64,000 bases of DNA from Methanocella conradii HZ254 (GCF_000251105.1 NC_017034.1:2108001-2172000), one strand, 5' to 3'; positions 29,988 to 38,905 are shown, counted from the stretch's first letter. Numbers and translations are program-made. The notes: generated by a model not told the origin, from the sequence alone.

Positions 29988-30560
29988 ATGCCGATGACCC
30001 ATACTACTGATATTAAAGAAGAATACGCCTATATCCTGGACTTTCTCCCCACCGGGCACGCCGAGGACACGAGGCCGATACACTTGCGTAAGCCGCTGGC
30101 CCAGGCGCTTGGCGCGGAGCACTTCATATTGCTTGAGCTGAGCGTCAAGGAGGGCGCGAGGGTGGAGATCGAGAGCAAGGTGTTCGTTGGCAAGGGGGAG
30201 AGGGATATTGTCAAGCACGTCGAGAAGAGGCTGAAGTATGACGAGCTGACCCCGAGCGCTAAGGTCGAGCTGCCGTACATTATCGAGAAGATCGTCAGGG
30301 AGAACGAGGCTAAGTACGTGGAGTTCTTCAACACGGCGCAGCCTATCACGACGAGGCTGCACATGCTGGAGCTGTTGCCGGGCATCGGCAAGAAGATGAT
30401 GTGGGCGATAATAGACGAACGCAAGAAGGGAAAGTTCAGGAGCTTTGCGGAAATTGAGGCCCGCATTAAGGGCCTGCACCACCCGGAGAAGCTTATCGCC
30501 AAGCGGATTGAGCAGGAGATTCAGGACGAGCAGCTTAAGTACAGGATGTTTGCCCGGTAA
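29988..30560 (+). CDS. DUF655 helix-hairpin-helix RNA/DNA-binding protein
   Basis: 190 residues from ATG 29988, chosen because GAGGG lies eight bases upstream (TTG 29985 and ATG 29994 are alternatives). Starts DIKEEYAYILDFLPTGHA, a small OB-like domain, followed by a helix-hairpin-helix with LELLPGIGKKMMWAIIDERKK. DUF655 proteins are archaeal, located between rpoF and rsmA, and are presumed nucleic-acid binding in translation. The stop codon overlaps the rsmA start (TAATG). Confidence 0.9.
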   Translation: MPMTHTTDIKEEYAYILDFLPTGHAEDTRPIHLRKPLAQALGAEHFILLELSVKEGARVEIESKVFVGKGERDIVKHVEKRLKYDELTPSAKVELPYIIEKIVRENEAKYVEFFNTAQPITTRLHMLELLPGIGKKMMWAIIDERKKGKFRSFAEIEARIKGLHHPEKLIAKRIEQEIQDEQLKYRMFAR

Positions 30561-31372
30561 TGTCCGCCAGCATTAAGCCCGATAAGCGCAAAGATCAACA
30601 TTTTTTAATTGACAGGGATGTTTTGCGTAAAATCGTTGATTTTGCGGATATTCATGGGAATGAGGATGTCTTAGAGATTGGCGCCGGCCCGGGGAACCTG
30701 ACGGAGCTACTTGCCCAAAGGGCTCGCCACGTCTATTCCATTGAAATTGACCCCGCGCTGGCCTCTCTCCTGGAGGAGCGGTTCAAGGACTCAAACGTCA
30801 CTATTATCATGGGTAATGCGCTGAAGGTGGCGTTTCCTCGCTTTGATAAGGTTGTGGCGAACCTGCCTTACTCGATATCTTCTGAGGTTACGTTTAAGCT
30901 GCTGAGGCACGATTTCAGGCTTGGCATACTTATGTATCAGCGGGAGTTCGCCAGGAGGATGATGGCGAAGGTGGGGGAATCTGAGTATTCGCGGCTCTCT
31001 GTGGGCGTGCAGTATTTTGCCGATGTGGAGGTGTTGATGAAGGTGCCGCCTCGAGCTTTTATTCCGCCGCCCGAGGTGGAGTCCGCAGTCGTGAAGCTTA
31101 CGCCGAGGCCAGCCTCGTATTCGGTCAAGGATAGGGGCCTGTTTATGGGCCTGGTGACGGCCGCCTTTATGGGTAGGCGTAAGCGGCTCAGGAATGCCCT
31201 CGCCAAGGGAGAGCACGTCGTGGGCATTACAAACATGAAGGAGCTTACGTTAAAGCTGCCGCAGGACTTGATGGAGATGCGGGCCGAAGAGGTGTCGCCG
31301 GAAGAGTATGCAAGGCTGGCCGACCTCTTGTGCGAGTTGAGAGGGCATGAGCATCAGGATATACCGGGATAA
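30560..31372 (+). CDS. rsmA: rRNA adenine dimethyltransferase KsgA/RsmA/Dim1
   Basis: 270 residues. KRKDQHFLIDRDVL at the N-terminus, SAM motif LEIGAGPGNLTELLA, acidic ribose-binding SIEIDPAL, catalytic VANLPYSISSEV and FIPPPEVESAVVKL. It dimethylates two adenines in the 3' terminal helix of 16S rRNA, a late check on small-subunit maturation. Overlaps the next gene by 26 bases. Confidence 0.95.
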   Translation: MSASIKPDKRKDQHFLIDRDVLRKIVDFADIHGNEDVLEIGAGPGNLTELLAQRARHVYSIEIDPALASLLEERFKDSNVTIIMGNALKVAFPRFDKVVANLPYSISSEVTFKLLRHDFRLGILMYQREFARRMMAKVGESEYSRLSVGVQYFADVEVLMKVPPRAFIPPPEVESAVVKLTPRPASYSVKDRGLFMGLVTAAFMGRRKRLRNALAKGEHVVGITNMKELTLKLPQDLMEMRAEEVSPEEYARLADLLCELRGHEHQDIPG

Positions 31373-31925
31373 GGAGTTTGAGCTGCTTGACGAGGTCTAT
31401 GACCCTGGCGAGGACTCCTTTTTGCTGGTAGAGGCGGCTCTGAATGAGGCGCGCCCGTGCGATAAGGTGCTGGAAGTTGGCACGGGCTGTGGCATCGTTT
31501 CGCTGTTTGTAAAAGAGGTAGCTGCCAGCGTTGTGGCGACCGACATAAGCCCTCACGCATGCAGGAATGCCAGGCTTAATGGCGTTCCAGTGGTCAGGAC
31601 GGACCTCTTTAGCGGGATATGCGGCAGGTTCGACCTCGTTGTTTTTAACCCGCCGTACCTGCCGACTCCGCCGGAGGAGCGGCTTAGCTCGTGGCTGAAC
31701 CGGGCCTTTGACGGCGGCCCCACTGGAAGGAAAGAGGTCTCGCGCTTTCTAGCGGACATCGACCGCATACTGGCCCCTGGTGGGCGCATCCTTACTGTAA
31801 TCTCTACGCTGACGGGCATCGACGAGACCAAAAGGATGTTCGAGGAGCGCGGCTTCAAGGCAGAACAGGTTTCCAGCGAAAAGGTGCCCTTCGAGAGGCT
31901 CGTCGTATTAAAATGCATAAGATAG
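31347..31925 (+). CDS. HemK2/Mtq2-type protein glutamine methyltransferase
   Basis: 192 residues, Rossmann methyltransferase with LEVGTGCGIVSLFVK, then VATDISPHACRNA and the NPPYLPT motif that defines the HemK family. The short form without an N-terminal domain, and its place after rsmA, fit the archaeal homologue of Mtq2, which methylates the Gln of the GGQ loop in release factor aRF1. Activity may need a Trm112-like partner, not seen here. Confidence 0.85.
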   Translation: MSIRIYRDKEFELLDEVYDPGEDSFLLVEAALNEARPCDKVLEVGTGCGIVSLFVKEVAASVVATDISPHACRNARLNGVPVVRTDLFSGICGRFDLVVFNPPYLPTPPEERLSSWLNRAFDGGPTGRKEVSRFLADIDRILAPGGRILTVISTLTGIDETKRMFEERGFKAEQVSSEKVPFERLVVLKCIR

Positions 31926-31982
31926 GAATCATTATTTCATCAGGCTGCATAAATAAAGCTCGATATAGCCAGGTGAATTGGA

Positions 31983-33431
31983 TTGAGGTACGTGACTGTC
32001 GAGGAGATGCGGGCCCTGGAGGCCAACTCCGACTATTTTGGCGTGACATATGGAATGCTCATGGAAAACGCCGGCCGGAAGGCCGCAGAGTCCATCATCG
32101 CCCTTTATAAAAAATGCAGGGTGCTCGTCGTCTGCGGCACAGGGAATAATGGAGGCGATGGGGCGGTAGTGGCCAGGCTGCTTGTGAACGCTGGCTACAA
32201 TGTGATGGTCATCCTGCTTGGCAGGGTGGGCCAGGTAAAGCCCGGCCCGGCCCTGGTTAACCTGGAGATAGCCCGTGGGATGGATATCCCCGTGATTGAG
32301 GCGGCCACGCCGGGCCAGATCCCTGAGGAGGCGTTCGCGGAGTGCGACCTGATAGTAGATGCTATATTAGGTACAGGCTTCCACGGCATTCCCAGGGAGC
32401 CTGCCAGGACTGCCATACGATTGATAAATGAGAGCAAAGCCCATAAAGTGTCGCTGGACCTGCCGAGCGGCCTGGACGCGAATACTGGCGAATGCGTCGA
32501 GTGCGTATGCCCGGACCTCGTGATAGCCTTCCACGCCCCGAAAAAGGGGCTTGAGCGCTACCGTGTAGAAGTGGTGGATATTGGCATACCGGAGAAGGCG
32601 CTCACCCATACCGGCCCTGGAGACTTAATCGGGCTGAAGACGCGGAGCGATTTCGTGGAAAAAGGTGGTGGAGGGCGTTTACTTGTCATCGGAGGAGGCC
32701 CCTACACGGGTGCGCCCACTTTCACCGCATTGGCTGCCTACCGCTCCGGCGCGGAGATTGTCACGGTTGCCGCGCCCAGGAGGGCCGCTAGCATAATAGC
32801 ATCTTTTTCGCCCGACCTTATCGTGAGGCCGCTCTCCCATGAGGACTTCATTGTTAGAGAGGATATACCTACGCTTAAAAAGCTTATCGAGAGACACCAC
32901 GCCGTGGCGGTGGGCATGGGCCTTGGGAGGGAGCCTGAGACGCTGGCGGCCGTTAAGGAGATACTTCCATTGTGCGAGAGGGTTGTCATAGACGCTGATG
33001 CGTTGCAGCCCGATATGCCCCTGCATGGCATCATCACCCCTAACGTTCATGAGTTCGAGAGGCTGAGCGGTGAGCATCTGGGGCCGAATGATGATGCGGC
33101 CGAAAAAGTAAAGGCGTTTTCGGCAAAAAATGGCCTGGTCACGCTATGGAAGGGCAGCCCTGCGGTCGTTAGCGACGGCAACGTGGCGAAGGTGAACAGT
33201 ACGGGTAACGCTGGAATGGCGGTCGGCGGCGCCGGGGACGTCCTGGCCGGGATCGTTGGGGCCTTCTATTGTCGCAACCCCGCATATAAGTCTGCCTGTG
33301 CCGCGGCCTTCATAAGCGGGGCCGCGGGCGACATGGCCTTCGAGGATAAGGGGTATGGAATGATGGCCTCTGATATGTTGAACATGATACCTTATGCTGT
33401 GAAGAAGTACTGGCCGAGAAAGGAAAAATAG
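31983..33431 (+). CDS. nnrDE: Bifunctional NAD(P)H-hydrate epimerase/dehydratase
   Basis: 482 residues. A TTG start at 31983 is supported by AGGTGA six bases upstream. The N-terminal YjeF_N epimerase domain has VVCGTGNNGGDGAVVARLL and DAILGTGFHG; the C-terminal ADP-dependent dehydratase (ribokinase-like) domain has GGGPYTGAPTFTA, TPNVHEFERLSG and GNAGMAVGGAGDVLAGIVGAF. It repairs damaged hydrated NAD(P)H. Fusion of both activities is usual in archaea and bacteria. Confidence 0.94.
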   Translation: MRYVTVEEMRALEANSDYFGVTYGMLMENAGRKAAESIIALYKKCRVLVVCGTGNNGGDGAVVARLLVNAGYNVMVILLGRVGQVKPGPALVNLEIARGMDIPVIEAATPGQIPEEAFAECDLIVDAILGTGFHGIPREPARTAIRLINESKAHKVSLDLPSGLDANTGECVECVCPDLVIAFHAPKKGLERYRVEVVDIGIPEKALTHTGPGDLIGLKTRSDFVEKGGGGRLLVIGGGPYTGAPTFTALAAYRSGAEIVTVAAPRRAASIIASFSPDLIVRPLSHEDFIVREDIPTLKKLIERHHAVAVGMGLGREPETLAAVKEILPLCERVVIDADALQPDMPLHGIITPNVHEFERLSGEHLGPNDDAAEKVKAFSAKNGLVTLWKGSPAVVSDGNVAKVNSTGNAGMAVGGAGDVLAGIVGAFYCRNPAYKSACAAAFISGAAGDMAFEDKGYGMMASDMLNMIPYAVKKYWPRKEK

Positions 33432-33468
33432 TTAAGCCATATCGGCCAAGATATACCGGGGCTTGTAC

Positions 33469-33954
33469 ATGCGTTCCAGCGATTTCACCCATGTCGAGGG
33501 CGACAGGGTCAGGATGGTAGACGTGGGGGCCAAGGAGGACGTCGTCCGCACGGCCAGGGCAAGCGGCATCATACGATTAACCAGGCAAACTATGGATTTA
33601 ATAAAGACGGGCAGCGTTAAGAAGGGGAATGTCTTGGCGACGGCCAGGATTGCGGCCATCCAGGCTGCCAAGCACACGTGGGAGACGATACCTCTTTGCC
33701 ACCAGATCCCGATCACTGGAATCGACGTGGACTTTGAGGTTGGCGATACGACCATAAAGGCCACCGCCGAGGTGCGCTCGGTGGGCAAGACGGGCGTGGA
33801 GATGGAGGCGCTCTGCGCCGTGAGCACTGCGCTGCTAACCATATGGGACATGGTTAAAGCCGTCGAGAAGGACGAGACCGGCAATTACCCGGAGACGCGT
33901 ATTTCAGACATCATTGTGGAAAAAAAGGTCAAGGAGCAGCCTGGTAAGCGATGA
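33469..33954 (+). CDS. moaC: Cyclic pyranopterin monophosphate synthase MoaC
   Basis: 161 residues from ATG 33469 (a TTG two codons earlier is also open). Signatures: VDVGAKEDVVRTARA, PLCHQIPITG and SVGKTGVEMEALCAVSTALLTIWDM with the conserved Lys and acidic residues. It converts the MoaA product to cyclic pyranopterin in molybdopterin/tungstopterin synthesis, which the AOR in this window and formylmethanofuran dehydrogenase elsewhere would need. Overlaps trmJ by four bases (ATGA). Confidence 0.95.
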   Translation: MRSSDFTHVEGDRVRMVDVGAKEDVVRTARASGIIRLTRQTMDLIKTGSVKKGNVLATARIAAIQAAKHTWETIPLCHQIPITGIDVDFEVGDTTIKATAEVRSVGKTGVEMEALCAVSTALLTIWDMVKAVEKDETGNYPETRISDIIVEKKVKEQPGKR

Positions 33955-34661
33955 TGTCGGTCCGCGTTGTTCTGGTGGAGCCCAGGTATGAAGGCAACGT
34001 GGGCGCCGTCTGCCGGGTGATGAAGAACTTCGGGTTTAGCGAGCTCTTTTTGGTAAAGCCGTGCGGGCTTGGCGACTTCGCGAAGGCCATGTCCATGCAC
34101 GCCCGCGACGTACTCGAGTCGGCCCGCATCGTGGACACGTTTGAGGAGGCGCTTGAAGGCGTTGATATCGCCATTGCGACCACCGGTAAGCCCGGGGCCA
34201 GGCTTGCTGGCCATGTGAGGCATCCATATTTTAACCCGAAAGAGCTTCGGGAGATGCTCGAGGATAAAGCGGGCACTGCGGCGCTCGTTTTTGGAAGGGA
34301 GGACCGTGGCCTGACCAACGATACGCTGGAGAGGTGCGACATCGTCGCATACATCCCTACCTCTAAAGAGTACCCAATAATGAACCTGTCTCAGGCTGTG
34401 GCCATATTCATGTACGAGCTTTCAGGCTTTAAGGGCGGCAGGGTCGCCCTTGCAAGCCGTGAATTGATGGACGTCTTTTATAGCCATTATGAAGGGCTAT
34501 TGGACGATATAGGGTATCCCGAGCATAAGAAGGGCAGGACCATGACTATGCTGAGGCGCATCTATGGCAGGGCGATGCTCAACGAGCGGGAGTACTATAC
34601 GATGATGGGCGTCCTTCATGAGATAGAGCTGGCCCTGGAGCGGGCCAGGAAACATGGCTAG
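33951..34661 (+). CDS. trmJ: tRNA ribose 2'-O-methyltransferase TrmJ-like (SPOUT)
   Basis: 236 residues. SPOUT/TrmH motifs: RVVLVEPRYEGNVGAVCRVMKNFG (motif 1), ALVFGREDRGLTNDTL (motif 2) and IPTSKEYPIMNLSQAVAIFMYEL (motif 3, forming the trefoil knot). The C-terminal helical extension (HKKGRTMTMLRRIYGRAML) is TrmJ-like. In archaea it methylates C32 of tRNA. It ends the plus-strand run and overlaps the convergent SepCysS gene by four bases. Confidence 0.92.
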   Translation: MMSVRVVLVEPRYEGNVGAVCRVMKNFGFSELFLVKPCGLGDFAKAMSMHARDVLESARIVDTFEEALEGVDIAIATTGKPGARLAGHVRHPYFNPKELREMLEDKAGTAALVFGREDRGLTNDTLERCDIVAYIPTSKEYPIMNLSQAVAIFMYELSGFKGGRVALASRELMDVFYSHYEGLLDDIGYPEHKKGRTMTMLRRIYGRAMLNEREYYTMMGVLHEIELALERARKHG

Positions 34662-35809
34662 CAGGCGTTGTACTTCTTGATTATTTCCTTGAAGGCGTCG
34701 GCCACGATGCCCAGCTTTTCCCTTCCTACCCCAAAGGTGCTTATCTTAAAATTCTTAGTGAGGCCTGGCTTTATCCCGTGGATGCTGCGGGCCTTCATCT
34801 CGCGGTATAGGAAGTAGCGGTCGGTTTTTTGGGATATCTCGTAGAGGGGCATTGCCTCGAAGAACATGAGGTCATGGTTGTGAGGCTTGTCCCCCATCTG
34901 CCTGAGGCCCAGATTTTCGAGCTGCGCGGAAAGCCATCTTGCGTTTTCGACCTCTTTTTGCCAGTTTTCCGGCCTGGCGCGCTCGTATACGGCAGGAAAT
35001 GATGCGATCATGGTCATTATCGTGGCCCCGCGGGCCGTGCAGCCGAGCAGCTCGATCTCCTTTGTCTTGTGCGTTTTCGACTTTTCGAGCACTATGGGGG
35101 CGTATTCTTCGCTTACCCCTAATACGCCGATTGGCCCGGAGGCCGACATGGACTTGTGGCCGCTGCCCGCCACGAAGTCTGCGCCGAGCTCTTTTGCGTT
35201 GAATGGCATCCTGCCTATTGCGTAGGCGCCGTTCACGAGGAATGGTATGCCATTATCGTGCACAAGCCTTGATATCGCCTTCACGTCCGCAAGGTTGCCA
35301 TAATTGCCGTCCGGATAGGTGAGGAGGGCTAGCGCCGGCGGCCTCCCCGTTTCACGCTTTACCTCCTCGATGGCCTGGGCGTACTTCTCAAGCGTGATCT
35401 TATACTCAGGGGCAGGAGTCTTTTCCACAAGCTTAACGTTAAGGCGGGCACGCTGGGCCGCCACCAGAGATGAATAGTGTGCATTCCCATCCATGACGAC
35501 CCAATCCCCCTCCTTGCAAATAGAATGCATTACCGCGAACTTGGCCTCCCGTGCGCCATTGGTGATGCGCACATGGTCGCATCCCAAAAACTCGGGCAGC
35601 GCCTTGTGCACGAAATCGTATATTGGGGGCGTCTTTATCTCATCAAGCGCGCCGCCACAATAATCGCATACCGAGTACTCATCGCCCCACTCCTGTAGGG
35701 CATGCCTCGCCTCGGGCGTGAGTACGCCACCAGTCTGTAGGGGGTCAAGGTTTATATCTCTGGGAGTATCACGCTTAATGAATCCAAACTTTGACAGGTT
35801 AATAGACAT
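34658..35809 (-). CDS. pscS: Sep-tRNA:Cys-tRNA synthase
   Basis: 383 residues from ATG 35809. PLP-dependent enzyme that turns O-phosphoseryl-tRNA(Cys) into cysteinyl-tRNA(Cys), the methanogen route to cysteine. Signature segments: NLDPLQTGGVLTPEARHAL, EYSVCDYCGGALDEI (conserved Cys pair), RITNGAREAKFAVM, and the PLP Lys (about 219) in GSGHKSMSASGP. SepRS is expected elsewhere in the genome. A TATA-like CTTAAATATAATC (about 35831-35843) lies upstream. Its presence strongly marks a methanogen. Confidence 0.95.
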   Translation of the reverse strand: MSINLSKFGFIKRDTPRDINLDPLQTGGVLTPEARHALQEWGDEYSVCDYCGGALDEIKTPPIYDFVHKALPEFLGCDHVRITNGAREAKFAVMHSICKEGDWVVMDGNAHYSSLVAAQRARLNVKLVEKTPAPEYKITLEKYAQAIEEVKRETGRPPALALLTYPDGNYGNLADVKAISRLVHDNGIPFLVNGAYAIGRMPFNAKELGADFVAGSGHKSMSASGPIGVLGVSEEYAPIVLEKSKTHKTKEIELLGCTARGATIMTMIASFPAVYERARPENWQKEVENARWLSAQLENLGLRQMGDKPHNHDLMFFEAMPLYEISQKTDRYFLYREMKARSIHGIKPGLTKNFKISTFGVGREKLGIVADAFKEIIKKYNAC

Positions 35810-35908
35810 TACACAAACCACATTTCACTGATTATATTTAAGATTGTCTTCACATGAAGGCTTAAACATAACTTTTATGTAGTAGAAATGACTTTCTAAA
35901 CAGATGTT

Positions 35909-36005
35909 GGGCCCGTAGCTTAGCCAGGTCGGAACTGTCAAAAGGACAGCGACAAGCGCTCGGCTGATAACCGAGAGGCCCTGCGTTCAAATCGCAGCGG
36001 GCCCA
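35909..36005 (+). tRNA. tRNA-Ile (GAU) with a 22-nt intron in the D-arm
   Basis: Acceptor GGGCCCG/CGGGCCC, anticodon stem CTCGG/CCGAG with loop CTGATAA (anticodon GAT), T-stem CTGCG/CGCAG. The D-stem 3' strand GAGC is broken after GA: bases 35934-35955 are extra. Removing them gives a normal 75-base tRNA with D-stem GCTT/GAGC. The insert folds with its flanks into a bulge-helix-bulge: central 4 bp GTCG (35928-35931)/CGAC (35950-35953), 3-base bulges GAA and AAG, and an inner 5-bp helix CTGTC/GACAG. Cutting between the second and third bulge bases yields exactly the normal tRNA, so the site is 23/24, not the usual 37/38. CCA not encoded. Confidence 0.9.
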
Positions 36006-36054
36006 TCAATAAAAATTGATATCAGCTTTTCATTAAAAGCCAGACGGCTCTTTT

Positions 36055-36085
36055 AGGGGCTGAATGGTGGATTCGCTCCGCCCCC
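36055..36085 (+). repeat. GC-rich hairpin related to the dispersed motif
   Basis: GGGGC (36056-36060) and GCCCC (36080-36084) close a stem around TGAATGGTGGATTCGCTCC. The 3' half (ATGGTGGATTCGCTCCGCCCC) resembles the 3' arm of the copy at 26751-26792. A separate hairpin GCTTTT/AAAAGC at 36025-36040 may end the tRNA-Ile transcript. Homology to the other two copies is weaker and uncertain. Confidence 0.3.
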
Positions 36086-36185
36086 AGTCATTAGAAGCAG
36101 AAGATAGAACGTCTAACACATGGCACTCAACGCGAAAGCATAACCACAAACTTGAAAGCGAGCGAAATCATAGGGTAAGCATCTT

Positions 36186-37172
36186 ATGAGAAACGTGAGG
36201 CTTTATGGCGATAATATAATCGTTGGCGGCGGGCTCGCAGGCCTTGTGGCCGCATTAAGGCTACACGGAGACACCATTTTATTATCAAGCGGGGTGGGCG
36301 CGACCGCAATTTCAAGCGGCACCTTCTCTCCTCTAGCTGGAGACGTCGAAGCTGAAGAATGGTTTATAAACTTGATGAATGCCACGGAGTGCCCCTACAC
36401 AAGGGGTGACTGCGCTACAGTTTCACGGGATATAAAAAGCGGCATCGTCCAGGCATCCACATTAATCAGGGGCCGACCTGCTTTTATATCAATTAATGAA
36501 CAGCCTGAGGGGTTCTTACCCATAGAATTCATGAGGGGCCGCTCGCTACAGGAGATGGCAAGAATACTGGACAATGATGAGGGCAGCGTCGACGCTTTAT
36601 GCGACGCCTTAAAAAAGGCCAGGGCAGAAAGCATTCTATTGCCGCCCATACTGGGAATCTCGAGGACTGATGAGATACGGAAAAAACTATGTAATGTTTT
36701 AGGCGTGGAAGCTGGCGAGTATGCCATGGCACCCTCAGTCCTTGGGATGAGGCTGATACGAGCATTAAGAAAAAAGGCTACACAAAACCCCCGCATCGAA
36801 ATGCTAGATATAGCGAGGGTCGAGCGAATCGAAGATGGACGAGTGATGGGAAAGATGGGGACCAAGGGCAAGCGGGAATTCATGGCGCATGCCGATAACC
36901 TTTTCATCGCTACGGGAGGCCTGCTGACAGGCTTTAAAGTTGAGGGCGACAGCCTGCTCGAGCCGTTTACAAGGGCAACCGTATGTATGGACTTCGAGGC
37001 AGACCTGAATGAGGAGTTTCTTTCGCAACACCCGCTCATGTACAAAGGGATTGGGGAGAAGCATTTCATAAAGGGCTTCAAGAACGTCCGCGCCCTCGGG
37101 TCGACTGCGCATGGCTTCGGCCTGTACAGGGCGCTGGTGAGCGGCTACAGGGCGGGTGAAGGCCTTGAGTGA
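36186..37172 (+). CDS. glpB: GlpB-like FAD protein of anaerobic glycerol-3-phosphate dehydrogenase
   Basis: 328 residues with an N-terminal FAD-binding Rossmann motif IIVGGGLAGLVAALRL and a C-terminal FAD contact STAHGFGLYRALVSGYRAGEG. Sequence pattern and adjacency to a GlpC-like iron-sulfur protein identify it as GlpB-like. In bacteria GlpABC oxidises sn-glycerol-3-phosphate; GlpA, the catalytic flavoprotein, is not encoded here. In an archaeon the pair may have another substrate. The stop codon lies inside the overlap (17 bases) with the next gene, so the two are translationally coupled. Confidence 0.8.
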   Translation: MRNVRLYGDNIIVGGGLAGLVAALRLHGDTILLSSGVGATAISSGTFSPLAGDVEAEEWFINLMNATECPYTRGDCATVSRDIKSGIVQASTLIRGRPAFISINEQPEGFLPIEFMRGRSLQEMARILDNDEGSVDALCDALKKARAESILLPPILGISRTDEIRKKLCNVLGVEAGEYAMAPSVLGMRLIRALRKKATQNPRIEMLDIARVERIEDGRVMGKMGTKGKREFMAHADNLFIATGGLLTGFKVEGDSLLEPFTRATVCMDFEADLNEEFLSQHPLMYKGIGEKHFIKGFKNVRALGSTAHGFGLYRALVSGYRAGEGLE

Positions 37173-38124
37173 GAACTGCATCAAGTGTGGCGTCTGCGAG
37201 ATGGTCTGCCCTTCGGCGTTGAGCTCGCTAAGGGCCCTGGACATGGAGAGGTCGGCAAAGCCCCCCGCCGAGGTCACTAATTGCACCACGTGTAACCGCT
37301 GTGTGGCCGCCTGCCCCATGGGCGTCCCGATAACGAAGGCAATAGAGGGCATGCGTAGAAGCCTCTCTACTCCAGGCTACCTGGAGACCCTTCATAATAT
37401 TTCGACGTATGGCTTATCAGTCGTGCCGGGCATAAGGCTCGACGTAAGCCCGAGGCGCTGTAAGACGGCATACTTTGCAGGCTGCCTCACCAATTACAGG
37501 CTGCGCCAGATTGGCGAGGCTGTCGAGTACACGCTGCGCTTCATGGGAGTAGAGTTCACACGTATCGAGGAGGTCTGCTGTGGCTCGCCACTGAACCGCA
37601 TCGGAAGGTTTGACCTTGCGAAGGGCATGCTTGAGAAAAACCTGCGGCAATTCAGGGAGCTCGGCGTGGAGACCATAATCACTTCGTGTCCTGGATGTAC
37701 GTCGACGCTGCTGGAATACCAGGACGAGTTTGAGGTAGTCCATTACCTTGACGTGTACGACTCGCTTGGCATTTATAACGTTTTACAAAAAGAGGAATAC
37801 AGGGCCACGTTGCAATACCCATGCCACCTCTACAGGAACGTATCGCCCTATATGATGAAGGTAGCCGAAAGGATATTGAAGCGGATGTGCAACTATGTGC
37901 CCATGGAGGAGCCCGACAGGTGCTGCGGGGCCGGGGGAGGCGTAAGGAGGAACGACATCGGGCTGGCAAGGTTTCTAAAGCAAAGAAAGGCGGCGGATAT
38001 CAGGGCCGTATCGCCTGACGTGGTGGCGGTCGTCTGTCCGCAGTGCAGCGTCCAGCTTTCCGAGGATTTTACCGCTGAAGACCTGTCGATTTTAGTGGGC
38101 AGGAGCATCAGGCATAGCGCGTGA
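37156..38124 (+). CDS. glpC: GlpC/HdrD-like iron-sulfur CCG protein
   Basis: 322 residues. Two N-terminal [4Fe-4S] motifs (CIKCGVCEMVCPSA, CTTCNRCVAACPMG), then two CCG domains: CCGSPLNRIGR preceded by FAGCLTNYR, and RCCGAGGGVRRN preceded by YPCHLYRN. CCG proteins bind a special cubane or relay electrons to quinone or methanophenazine; close relatives are GlpC and heterodisulfide reductase HdrD. Starts at GTG 37156 or TTG 37165. Its 3' end overlaps the convergent ABC permease gene by 17 bases. Electron acceptor unknown. Confidence 0.82.
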   Translation: MKALSENCIKCGVCEMVCPSALSSLRALDMERSAKPPAEVTNCTTCNRCVAACPMGVPITKAIEGMRRSLSTPGYLETLHNISTYGLSVVPGIRLDVSPRRCKTAYFAGCLTNYRLRQIGEAVEYTLRFMGVEFTRIEEVCCGSPLNRIGRFDLAKGMLEKNLRQFRELGVETIITSCPGCTSTLLEYQDEFEVVHYLDVYDSLGIYNVLQKEEYRATLQYPCHLYRNVSPYMMKVAERILKRMCNYVPMEEPDRCCGAGGGVRRNDIGLARFLKQRKAADIRAVSPDVVAVVCPQCSVQLSEDFTAEDLSILVGRSIRHSA

Positions 38125-38905
38125 GTACCTCCTCGCGGTCAAAGGCCTTCACGCTCGCCTTTATGAGGAGGGCGTCCATCAATGCAACGGCTATGCTTAA
38201 GGCCAGCAACATTTCGATGGTCAACGACAGGTATCCGAAAAGCTCCATTATGAAGACGCCCATGATGGGTATCACGAAGACTGCGCTGACCTGCTGTGCA
38301 GCGCGTATGTCATTCATCCGCGAGGAGATCACGATTGAGAGGTATACGGACATGGCGGCGAATAGAGGGGCGGTGACCAGAATGGCGAATAGCCATAGCG
38401 TGTTAGGTATTATGGCATAGCCGAATATTCCGTAGGTCATCGCGTCCACGAGCACGGCATATATGAGGAAAGAGGCCCAGGTGATGAGCACTGAGGGTAT
38501 GATGGCGGCGAGGGCCTTGCCTGCTAGTATGTCGCTGGTCGACGCAGGAGTGGCCAGCAAGGGCTCCAGCGTGCCGCATTTCTTTTCACCGACGATGCTG
38601 TAAGAGGAGACCAGCGTCGGGATGACGCTCGGCATCATCAGGTAGAATGGCAGGTTGCATTGCACGATGAAGGCGACGAGCACCTGCCTGGGCGTCATGG
38701 CGTCGGCGCCGGGCACGAAGCCCTTAAAGGCAGCTACATCAGCCCATGACACATTTACCGGCAAGGCAAATAAATATATAAGAGGAATAAGTACCGAAAA
38801 GACGAGAGGGAAGCTCGACATCGTAAAGAGTATATACTTATTTTTCAGAACTTCCTCAAACTCCTTTTTTATGACCACTATAGCGTCATTATGCAAGGCG
38901 GCCAC
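38108..38905 (-). CDS. ABC-2 type transporter permease (module A)
   Basis: 265 residues, six predicted membrane helices, with the ABC-2 features KKEFEEVLKNKYIL at the cytoplasmic N-terminus and SIVGEKKCGTLEPLLATPAS in the coupling helix region. Ends DREEVLTRYA, almost the same as the second permease (DREEILTRWK). It is encoded directly after, and overlaps by 17 bases, the ATPase gene. Exports an unknown substrate; NatA/NatB-like. Confidence 0.88.
   Translation of the reverse strand: MAALHNDAIVVIKKEFEEVLKNKYILFTMSSFPLVFSVLIPLIYLFALPVNVSWADVAAFKGFVPGADAMTPRQVLVAFIVQCNLPFYLMMPSVIPTLVSSYSIVGEKKCGTLEPLLATPASTSDILAGKALAAIIPSVLITWASFLIYAVLVDAMTYGIFGYAIIPNTLWLFAILVTAPLFAAMSVYLSIVISSRMNDIRAAQQVSAVFVIPIMGVFIMELFGYLSLTIEMLLALSIAVALMDALLIKASVKAFDREEVLTRYA

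Noticed and set aside
36055..36085. Firm third copy of the dispersed motif
   Set aside because: Only the 3' half is similar and the core GGAGAATCCCC is absent; kept as a weak candidate only.
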